In this document: positions 42,161 to 50,504 of the stretch, piece by piece | Layout: every line of letters begins with the position of its first letter | Position numbering within the stretch: position 1 is the stretch's first letter | DNA from: UBA8199 sp964507045 | GTDB lineage: Bacteria > Verrucomicrobiota > Verrucomicrobiia > Limisphaerales > UBA8199 | Direction of reading: 5' to 3' | Assembly (NCBI GenBank): GCA_964507045.1 | Contig: CAZDOO010000022.1 | Location: forward strand, 1-64,000 | Length of the DNA stretch: 64,000 nucleotides | Notes under the pieces: model-generated | What the model was told of the DNA's origin: nothing | The model's database searches: none | The model's input: the letters and a program-made list of their open reading frames with translations, nothing else | Program-made: the position numbers and the translations under genes

Positions 42161-43450
42161 ATGAGAATCCTCCTGGTCAAGCCGCGCTGGTTCGTCAAGG
42201 ACGGGGTGTATCGCTTCCTGACCCACGTCTCCTTCCAGCCGCTGCATCTCGGCATCCTGGCCGCTCTGTCCCCTGGGCATGACGTGACGATCGTTGACCA
42301 TGACTGGGATGAAATCCCTTTTGACGGGAACTTCGACCTGGTGGGCCTCACAGCTACCACGTTCTCCTCGCAAAGGGCCTTCGACATCGCGGACGCGTTC
42401 CGCCAGCGAGGCGTCAAGGTGGTCATCGGCGGCGTGCATGCCTGCCTGATGCCGGACGAATGTCTGCAGCACGCCGACGCCATCGTCATCGGCGAGGCCG
42501 AATACGCCTGGCCTCAACTGCTTCGGGATGCCCTCGCCGGCACTCTCCAGCGGACCTACCAGCAGGACCAGCCCACGGACATGGACGACGTCCCCATCCC
42601 GCGGCGCGACCTGCTCCGCCAGAATCCCCTGGTGGGCATGATCCAGGCCACCCGCGGCTGCAACCACGCCTGCAAGTTCTGCTACCTGCCCAACGTCCCC
42701 TGGCACCAGCACCGCCGCCGCTCGGTGGACAAGGTCTATGACGAAATGAAGGGCATGAAGCAGAACGTCATATTCTTCGTGGATGACAACCTGTTCGTGG
42801 ACGAGGAATACGCCATCGCCCTGTGTGAAAAGATCGCGCCGTTGAAGAAAGCCTGGTCTGTGCAGGCGCCCACCACGATCACGAAGAACCCGCGACTGCT
42901 CCGGGCCATGCAGAAGTCCGGCTGCTTCTTCGTCCAGGTAGGCTTTCAAACCGTGCACCCGGACTCATTGCAGCGGGCCGGCGTGGTGCAGAACCGGATC
43001 GAGAACTACCGGGAGGTGGTGCGGCGTTTTCACCAGCATGGCATCCTGGTGCAGGGCTTCTTCATCTTCGGCTTCGACAACGAAGACCCCCGCATCTTCA
43101 AGACCGCGGAAACTTCCATCAAGCAGATGGGGCTCGAAGACGCCCTGCTCTACATCCTGACCCCCTACCCCGGCACGCCGATCTATGACCAGCTAAAGCG
43201 CGAGGGGCGCCTCCTGCTCCATGACCGGGAGAAGTTCGGCTGGGCCAACGCTGTGTTCCGGCCCGCCCGCATGACGCCCGATGAGTTGGAACGCGGCGTG
43301 CAGGCCACCTACGAAAACCTGTATCACTTCTTCAAACGCCGGGCGCCGGTGCAGATCCTGAAATGGCTGCCCTTCTTCCTCCGTCATCCGCGCATTCTCC
43401 TGCTCGTCTTGCAAGCCCTGCACCGGCGAGTCAAAATCGTCCAGGACTAG
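42161..43450 (+). CDS. B12-binding-domain radical SAM protein
   Basis: A protein of 429 residues. The N-terminal Rossmann-like domain (3-130) has the B12-binding fold pattern VKPRW, LVGLTATTF and VVIGGVHACLMP. The radical SAM motif is CNHACKFC (Cys167, 171, 174), followed by FFVDDNLFVDEEYA and a TIM-barrel with QVGFQTVHPDSLQRAG and GFFIFGFDNEDP. This is the oxidoreductase/BchE-like class that includes methylases and cyclases; the B12-binding His is not evident. Start: the ATG at 42161, two bases after the preceding TGA. The C-terminal 80 residues hold a helical extension. Confidence 0.85.
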   Translation: MRILLVKPRWFVKDGVYRFLTHVSFQPLHLGILAALSPGHDVTIVDHDWDEIPFDGNFDLVGLTATTFSSQRAFDIADAFRQRGVKVVIGGVHACLMPDECLQHADAIVIGEAEYAWPQLLRDALAGTLQRTYQQDQPTDMDDVPIPRRDLLRQNPLVGMIQATRGCNHACKFCYLPNVPWHQHRRRSVDKVYDEMKGMKQNVIFFVDDNLFVDEEYAIALCEKIAPLKKAWSVQAPTTITKNPRLLRAMQKSGCFFVQVGFQTVHPDSLQRAGVVQNRIENYREVVRRFHQHGILVQGFFIFGFDNEDPRIFKTAETSIKQMGLEDALLYILTPYPGTPIYDQLKREGRLLLHDREKFGWANAVFRPARMTPDELERGVQATYENLYHFFKRRAPVQILKWLPFFLRHPRILLLVLQALHRRVKIVQD

Positions 43451-43513
43451 CCGCCAGGCGAGGGTTGGGGCGGCGGGATACCGAGCCAAAGGATGCCGCC
43501 CGGCAGACGCTGC

Positions 43514-43879
43514 TTACGGCTTGGGCGTGGCCGCCGGCTGCTTGGAGACCGTCTCCGCCGTTGGCGCCTGTTTTCTCCAGGCGGCCAGCAGCCGCCGGTG
43601 AAGCGCTCCCGTAAAGAGCCAGCCCACGCAGAAAACCACGACGACGGCTGCCGCTGTCAGCTTCAAGCGGAACGGGGCGATCTCCCCCGTATGGTAAGGA
43701 ATGAAGGTGGCTTGACCCAGGCCCATGATGAGGGTCGTGAGCACCAGCCCGAGCACGCCGCCTCCTATGGCCCACAACACGATGTTCTTGCCCGACTTGT
43801 ACGCCATCACACCAAACCAAACGGCCGTCGCTGCCGCCACCGGCCACGGCACAAAACCAATAATCTCATTATTTTCCAT
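43514..43879 (-). CDS. Small membrane protein of unknown function
   Basis: A protein of 121 residues with three likely membrane helices (about 8-24, 31-53 and 73-93) and a cytoplasmic Ala/Lys/Pro tail. No named family is recognised. The GKNIVLWAIGGGVLGL stretch resembles a glycine-rich packed helix seen in many small bacterial membrane proteins. It is divergent from degP, sharing a 144-base promoter region that contains two dyads. Confidence 0.6.
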   Translation of the reverse strand: MENNEIIGFVPWPVAAATAVWFGVMAYKSGKNIVLWAIGGGVLGLVLTTLIMGLGQATFIPYHTGEIAPFRLKLTAAAVVVVFCVGWLFTGALHRRLLAAWRKQAPTAETVSKQPAATPKP

Positions 43880-43934
43880 ATATACTCAGACCACAACCCA
43901 CGCCCAATCGTTCGTTGCCGTCCGCAAACCAACG

Positions 43935-43970
43935 TTACAAAAATGTAATACCCCTGACAGCTTCCTGTCA
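43935..43970. promoter_or_regulatory. Two adjacent dyads in the divergent promoter region
   Basis: TTACA-AAAA-TGTAA (43935-43948) and TGACAG-CTTC-CTGTCA (43955-43970) are both perfect dyads, with centres 21 bases apart, i.e. about two helical turns. They lie in the gap between the small membrane protein gene and degP. TATAAA at 43993-43998 could be the -10 element for degP. The repressor or activator is unknown. Confidence 0.45.
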
Positions 43971-44023
43971 CGGTCCCAACGCTCCAATAGCGTATAAACA
44001 TAAACAACATTCAGGCAACACTT

Positions 44024-45553
<1,530 letters not shown>

Positions 45554-45600
45554 CGCTCCGGCGAACCTTCGCCAAGAGCCCGTGCCGGCTCACGCATCGA

Positions 45601-45631
45601 AAGCCCCCCCTCCCCGGGGGGGCTTCTCTTC
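45601..45631 (+). terminator. Intrinsic terminator after degP
   Basis: AAGCCCCCCC (45601-45610) pairs with GGGGGGGCTT (45616-45625), a ten-base stem with a five-base loop, followed by CTCTT. It serves degP; the convergent oxidoreductase gene ends at 45635, just beyond it. Confidence 0.85.
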
Positions 45632-45634
45632 GCG

Positions 45635-46966
45635 CTAGGAAAGGCCCTTCACGGACCAGCCGGCGCGGTATGGGCGGCGGATGAACTGGTTCGCCTCGGC
45701 CTCGGCAAAAGCCAACTGAGCCGCGTTCCAGTGCAGCGTCGTCTGCGGGAAGCGCAACGCCACCGTCCCCAGCAGGACTGTCTCGGCCAGCGGCCCCGAG
45801 TAATCGAAGCCCGCGGTCGTCCGTCCGTCTCCCAGGCACGCGTTCACATATTCGCCCCAGTGATCCTTCTCCACGATGCTGGGCAGCTTCAGGTCCTTGA
45901 ACTTCTTATCCGGGTAGAGCAATGGCCGGGCGACATGCGGCAGCACCAGCGCGCCCTGCGTGCCGACAAAAACTGAGCCCGTGTGCGGCAGGTCATCTCC
46001 CTCCAGCAGCGCGCGCACGGCGGCCGGCGGCTTTTGCCTGCCGTCATACCAGGTCACGGACACGGTGCTCTCGGCCGTATGCGTGGTGCCGGGGAAGACG
46101 TACTGCACCTGGGAATCAATGGGCCAATTCCACTGGTTGGGCGGCGCGCCCTCGGAACGCACCGTCGTCGGCGCTTTCAGCCCCAGGGCCATGAAGACCG
46201 GGTCGAGTATGTGGCAACCCATGTCGCCCAGCGTGCCGGTGCCGAAGTCCAGGCGCTTGCGCCAGTTGTTTGGGTGATAATACTCATTGCCGATGAACGG
46301 CCGCTCGGCGCAGACCCCGAGCCACAGATCCCAATCGAACCCTTTGGGCACCGGATCGGTGTTGCTCGGCAATGCGGTAGTGTCCCCCCAACCGCCGCCA
46401 TTCCAGGAGTGCACCTCCCGGATCCGACCAATCGCGCCCGCTTGCACCAACGTCGCCGCCATGCGGTAGAAGCTCGTCGCGTGAATCTGGATCCCCATCT
46501 GTGTCACCACCCTCTTCTGCCGGGCATACTCCGTCAGCTTCCGCGCCTCATACAGATCGTGCGTCAGCGGCTTCTGGCAATAAACGTGTTTGCCCAACTG
46601 CAACGCGCTCATGGCCATCGGCGCATGCATGTGATCCGGCGTGGACACGTTCACCGAGTCAATGTTCCTGGCCTCCCGGTCCAGCAACTCGCGCCAGTCC
46701 TGGTAAACCCGTGCCAGGGGAAAGACCTTCCGCAACTCCGCCGTCCGCTGCAAATCCACCTCGGCCACGGCCACGAGCTTCAGACGCTGGGTTTGCGCCA
46801 GGCGCCGGATATCCGCCCAAGCCATCCCCGCGGCGCCAAAACTGGCGTGCCGCAGCACGCCGCCGGGCGGCCGGGCGATCAAGTCGCTGGTCACCAAAGG
46901 CACGCCCAGACCCGCGGCCCCGAGGACCTTTAGAAACGAACGGCGGCTGACAGAGCAATTGGACAT
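45635..46966 (-). CDS. Tat-exported Gfo/Idh/MocA-family oxidoreductase
   Basis: A protein of 443 residues. The twin-arginine signal SRRSFLK (7-13) precedes a hydrophobic stretch ending near TSDLIARP. The Rossmann domain has SFGAAGMAWADIRRLA in place of the classical GxGxxG and YCQKPLTHD, with Gln where most relatives have Glu in EKP. The C-terminal domain has GNEYYHPNNWRKRLDFGTGTLGDMGCHILDP, typical of the subfamily found in verrucomicrobial and planctomycete genomes (quoted here by its parts NNWRKRLDFGTG and LGDMGCHILDP). Start at 46966; an ATG at 46990 would add eight residues. The substrate is unknown, presumably a sugar. Confidence 0.87.
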   Translation of the reverse strand: MSNCSVSRRSFLKVLGAAGLGVPLVTSDLIARPPGGVLRHASFGAAGMAWADIRRLAQTQRLKLVAVAEVDLQRTAELRKVFPLARVYQDWRELLDREARNIDSVNVSTPDHMHAPMAMSALQLGKHVYCQKPLTHDLYEARKLTEYARQKRVVTQMGIQIHATSFYRMAATLVQAGAIGRIREVHSWNGGGWGDTTALPSNTDPVPKGFDWDLWLGVCAERPFIGNEYYHPNNWRKRLDFGTGTLGDMGCHILDPVFMALGLKAPTTVRSEGAPPNQWNWPIDSQVQYVFPGTTHTAESTVSVTWYDGRQKPPAAVRALLEGDDLPHTGSVFVGTQGALVLPHVARPLLYPDKKFKDLKLPSIVEKDHWGEYVNACLGDGRTTAGFDYSGPLAETVLLGTVALRFPQTTLHWNAAQLAFAEAEANQFIRRPYRAGWSVKGLS

Positions 46967-47116
46967 CGTATTGGCTGAATTCGCAGACATTGCGCCGTAA
47001 CAAGCCAGAACCCCCACCGGGCGTCAACGGAAAACCACGGAAAACCACGTCTGGCATCCACCCCACCCCCGGGAGCGCCGGCTTCCTTGCCAGCCCCTTC
47101 CCTTGCTTCTTTTGCC

Positions 47117-47223
47117 TGCTCTGCCGCCCGGACCGGCTGGAAGAAAGGCACCCTGTTCTCACGTCAGCAGCTCCTCGGCAAACAAGACAAGCTTTTCACC
47201 CTGGAAGCCACCGTCGAGGCCGG
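47117..47223 (+). pseudogene. Relic of a DUF47 gene 5' end with its leader
   Basis: The sequence from about 47091 matches the leader and first 24 codons of the intact DUF47 gene at 54153. Leader TGCTCTGCCGCCCGGACCGG aligns with TGCTCTTCGGCCCGGATCGG. The start ATG has become CTG (47153). The reading LFSRQQLLGKQDKLFTLEAT matches MFSLQKLLGKEDKFFTLLEA with one codon deleted. After 47223 the similarity ends and an unrelated relic begins. It is a truncated, non-functional copy. Confidence 0.7.
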
Positions 47224-47250
47224 GTATTGCGCCCGCGCGTCCAGCACCGC
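47224..47250 (-). pseudogene. Relic of a DNA methyltransferase C-terminus, copy 4 (fragment)
   Basis: The minus strand reads AVLDARAQYP, the first ten residues of the peptide found whole at 50245-50502. It is joined directly to the DUF47 relic; the following residues (ASTVAS) might still belong to it or to the DUF47 copy. It is too short for function. Confidence 0.5.
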
Positions 47251-47357
47251 CTGCGCCGCCGTCCGCGCCGACCATGCTTACCCTGCAAGGGTTGGTGGGT
47301 GTTTGTGCGAGAGGCGCGGTGACAGGTTTTGTTCTACGACAGCGGCAGGGGGACCGA

Positions 47358-50045
47358 CTACTGCTGAATGCCGCGATAGAACCGGCTGGGATGGTTGCTG
47401 GCCTCCAGGTCATCGAATAGCCATGTGCCTGAAGGAGGCGCGCTTGTTGTGCTGCCCGCGAGATTCGTCCAGGACGGCACCGACAAGTTGTCCGATGCCT
47501 GCACCGCGTATGCCTGGCCGGGGTTCCCAGCCAGCGTGAGCCGCTGGTTGCCGCCGGGAAGCGTTGTGATCACACTTACACGGAATGCGCGGGGAAAGAC
47601 GAGCTTGAAGATGAGTCCGTAAGTGTAAACCCCTCCACCAGCAGTGGTGCCGTAGAGCGACCCATCGCTGCCCGCGCACAAGGGCGAAATCGGAGACTGT
47701 CCCCAACCCGTCAAGGTGCGAAAGCTGTAGAGATTGCTATAGCTGCCGCCCGCTTCGCTGATGCGGAAGAGCGTCCCCACGCCGTTGGTCCCTCCTTTTT
47801 GAGTGGTGCCGTAAAGCAAGCCGTCACTGCCCCGCACCAGCGCCGCCCAAGGCGTCTGACCGTCATTGCCGGTTGACATGAAGCTATAGAGTGGCCAGTA
47901 GCTGCTCCCATCCTTCAGGAGCTTCCAGAGGGACCCTCTGCTATTGGTGCCGCCGGACCAGGTCGTGCCGTAAAGCGCCCCGTCAATTCCTTCCAGCACG
48001 CCAGCGTAAGGAATCTGACCGTCGTTGCCGGAGCTGCGAAAACTGTAGAGCTTGGCGTAGTTGTTGCCGTCCATTCCGATCCGGAAGACCGTGCCCAATC
48101 CGCTGGCGCCGCCGGCTTGGGTCGTGCCGTAGAGCATGCCATCGCTGCCCTGCATCAAATTCCCTTGGGGAGTTTGCCCGTCCCCACCGCTCGCCTGGAA
48201 ACTGTAGAGGTTCGTGTAGCCGTTGCCGTCCTTCTGGATTCGGAAGATCGTTCCCTTGTCCGAACTGCCCCCGCGGCTGGTCACGCCATAGAACGCTTTA
48301 TTGCTGGCTTCCAGCAGCCCCGCCCACGGGTAAAAGCCATCGTTGGCGAGCTGAAAACTGTGGAGCAGGGTGAAGCCGCTGCCGTTCTTGTTGAGCTTAT
48401 ACACCGTCCCGCGTCCGTCTGTGCCGCCGCTGTAAGTGGTCCCATAAAGAGCCTCATCGCCGCCATCCACCACGCGGGACCAAGGACTGGCTCCGTCGGC
48501 GGTGCCGTTTTGGAAAGAATGCAGCAAGGTATAACTGCTGCCGTTCTTGCCTAGGCGGAACACCGACCCAAAACCGCCGTTGCCTCCGCTGTAGGTTGTG
48601 CCGTACAGCCACCCGTCTTTGCCCTCAGTCAGCCCGGCGTAGGGATTCTGGCCATCCCCGCCCCCCGCCAGAAACCGGTAGAGCGTGCTATACCCGCCGC
48701 CGTCCTGGGCGATCTGGAAGACTGTCCCATAGCTGCCGCTGCCGCCATTGTGGCACACGCCGAACAGCATACCCCCGGTCCCTTTGGTCAAACCCGCGTA
48801 AGGCGTTGTCCCCCCGCCTCCCGAACTGGCGAAGCTGCACAGATTGGTGTAGTTGTCGCCATTCTCCTGAATCCGGAAAACGCTCCCGGAGCCGTTGGTA
48901 CCGCCACCGTAGGTGGTACCCAGCAACGTGCCTCCGGCGCCTCCCACCAACCCTGCGTAGGGATTGCTGCCATCGCCGCCGCTGCTCTGGAAACTATAGA
49001 GCACCGCGTAGCCGTTCCCGTCTTTGCTGATCTTGAACACCGTGCCGCGGTCCGCGCTGCCTCCCTTGGAGGTCGTGCCGTAAAGCGCGCCATCGGTCCC
49101 CTCAATCAATCCCGCCCAAGGGTACTGTCCATCTTCAGCCGAGGCCTGAAAGCTGTGCAAATTGGTGTAGCCGGAGCCGTCTGGATTCATTCCGAAGATC
49201 ATGCCGCGGTCGTTAGTGCCGCCGGCATACGTTGTGCCGTAGAGAACCCCATTCGACGCCACCAGTAACCCGGCGTAAGACAGGCGGCCATCGCCCCCAG
49301 TGCTTTGGAAACTGTAAAGGTTGGTGTAGCCGCTGCCGTCGCCGTTGATCTTGTAGATCGTCCCTCGTGTGCCGGTGCCGCCATTCGACGTGGTGCCATA
49401 CAGCGCGCCGTCGCTGCCCTTCACGAGCCATCCCCGCGGATCCAGCCCGTCCCCGCCGGACGTCTTGAACGTGTACAACTGGGCGTATCCCGTGCCATCC
49501 TTGTTGACCTTGAAGATGGTGCCCCGATTCACAGGGCCGCCGGCGTAGGTGGTGCCGTAGAGCGCGCCGTCATCGCCCTCTGCCACGCCCGCATAAGGGT
49601 AGCGGCCATCTCGGGTGTCCTGAAACAGGTGCAGCGCTGTGTAGCCGCTGCCATCCTCGTTGATCTTGAAGACGGCGCCATACCCCGCCAGACCGACCTC
49701 GTAGGTGGTGCCGTAGAGCGCGCCGTCACTGGCTTTGATCAACTGTCCCCGGGGATGCACCCCCATCCCGGCGGGGTTCCCAAATGAGTGCAAAGCTTCA
49801 ACCGTGACTTGGGCCACGCCCCACGGCACGAGCAGGTTCGCTGACAGCAGAACCAGCCAGACCACACACGCGCCCCGCGCGCGTTTCCAGTTTGGCACCG
49901 ATGAAGGTGCCCCCGCCCGAGACAACCCCGGCTCTCCCCAGAGTTCACCCCGGCTGGAGCTGACCCTACCATGACTTCGACTGCGCATCGTGCGGTTAAG
50001 CACATTCGTAGGGAAATCCGGGCTTAAAATAGCAACGTAGCGCAT
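47358..50045 (-). CDS. GloVer-repeat secreted protein (choice-of-anchor type)
   Basis: About 895 residues. The ATG at 50045 follows GGAG by nine bases; ATGs at 50114 and 49988 are alternatives. A basic N-terminal stretch leads to a hydrophobic signal (VVWLVLLSANLLVPWGVAQ), so the signal sequence is unusually far in. The body is 14 tandem repeats of about 50-60 residues, each with DGxLYGTTxxGG, then GTVFKINxDGxGY, then LYSF. Repeats 7 (FGVC) and 10 (YGVT) vary. A C-terminal module with PGQAYAVQASDNL and SRFYRG resembles the end of other secreted proteins here. A multi-bladed beta-propeller-like surface protein is inferred; the ligand is unknown. Confidence 0.8.
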   Translation of the reverse strand: MRYVAILSPDFPTNVLNRTMRSRSHGRVSSSRGELWGEPGLSRAGAPSSVPNWKRARGACVVWLVLLSANLLVPWGVAQVTVEALHSFGNPAGMGVHPRGQLIKASDGALYGTTYEVGLAGYGAVFKINEDGSGYTALHLFQDTRDGRYPYAGVAEGDDGALYGTTYAGGPVNRGTIFKVNKDGTGYAQLYTFKTSGGDGLDPRGWLVKGSDGALYGTTSNGGTGTRGTIYKINGDGSGYTNLYSFQSTGGDGRLSYAGLLVASNGVLYGTTYAGGTNDRGMIFGMNPDGSGYTNLHSFQASAEDGQYPWAGLIEGTDGALYGTTSKGGSADRGTVFKISKDGNGYAVLYSFQSSGGDGSNPYAGLVGGAGGTLLGTTYGGGTNGSGSVFRIQENGDNYTNLCSFASSGGGGTTPYAGLTKGTGGMLFGVCHNGGSGSYGTVFQIAQDGGGYSTLYRFLAGGGDGQNPYAGLTEGKDGWLYGTTYSGGNGGFGSVFRLGKNGSSYTLLHSFQNGTADGASPWSRVVDGGDEALYGTTYSGGTDGRGTVYKLNKNGSGFTLLHSFQLANDGFYPWAGLLEASNKAFYGVTSRGGSSDKGTIFRIQKDGNGYTNLYSFQASGGDGQTPQGNLMQGSDGMLYGTTQAGGASGLGTVFRIGMDGNNYAKLYSFRSSGNDGQIPYAGVLEGIDGALYGTTWSGGTNSRGSLWKLLKDGSSYWPLYSFMSTGNDGQTPWAALVRGSDGLLYGTTQKGGTNGVGTLFRISEAGGSYSNLYSFRTLTGWGQSPISPLCAGSDGSLYGTTAGGGVYTYGLIFKLVFPRAFRVSVITTLPGGNQRLTLAGNPGQAYAVQASDNLSVPSWTNLAGSTTSAPPSGTWLFDDLEASNHPSRFYRGIQQ

Positions 50046-50244
50046 CTTTGACACTCCGCGGGATGTTATCTGCGCTGCTCGGGTAAGGAAGTATAGGCTC
50101 CTGGTCGCGCTCATTGTTCACCACTCTGCTGTAATTGTGCTAGGCCAGCGGGGGCGTGTCAATCCCAACATTGGGACAGATGCTTAACGCGCTTGAGGCG
50201 AGGTCGAATGCCGCTGGCCAGCGGAGATGCGCGGCAGGCGAAGG

Positions 50245-50502
50245 CTACCCCCCCTGCGTCCTCCGCTTTTTCCGCACCGGTTTAGCGGCGGCGACCAGCG
50301 GGGCGGTGAGCTGTTCGTAGAGGGCAAAGAGGTATTCCACCCGGTGCCGGTCGCTGGGGAAGGGCTCGGGCCGGTAACAGCGGTCCACCGCCCGGTCCAG
50401 ATCCTGGTGCGCCTGGAGCAGCGGCGCGGGCATCGTCAACGGATCATACAGATCGGCCAGCGTCGAGGTCGGGTCTTTGGCCCGCGCGTCCAGCACTGAC
50501 AT
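50245..50502 (-). CDS. Orphan peptide resembling the C-terminus of MmeI/YeeA-type DNA methyltransferases, copy 1
   Basis: An intact frame of 85 residues starting MSVLDARAKDPTSTLADLYD and continuing PLTMPAPLLQAHQDLDRAVD, RCYRPEPFPSDRHRVEYLF and ALYEQLTAPL, ending in a basic tail. I recognise this as the closing segment of large class I methyltransferases, which are normally over 800 residues; the catalytic and target-recognition parts are absent. Its ATG lies two bases after the stop of the metallopeptidase gene, so it could be translated by reinitiation. It may be a gene relic or a mobile fragment; three more copies, all broken, are in this region. Confidence 0.55.
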   Translation of the reverse strand: MSVLDARAKDPTSTLADLYDPLTMPAPLLQAHQDLDRAVDRCYRPEPFPSDRHRVEYLFALYEQLTAPLVAAAKPVRKKRRTQGG

Positions 50503-50504
50503 TC

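Larger units (their letters stand above)
46967..47357. other. Intergenic stretch made of gene relics
   Basis: A 391-base gap containing the promoter side of the oxidoreductase gene, a decayed 5' end of a DUF47 gene (47117-47223), an antisense relic of a methyltransferase C-terminus (47224-47250) and, at about 47285-47320, a sequence close to part of the large palindrome at 53.2 kb (GGGTTGGTGGGTGTTTGTGC against GGGTTGGCGGGTGTTTGCGC). No intact gene is supported. Confidence 0.7.
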
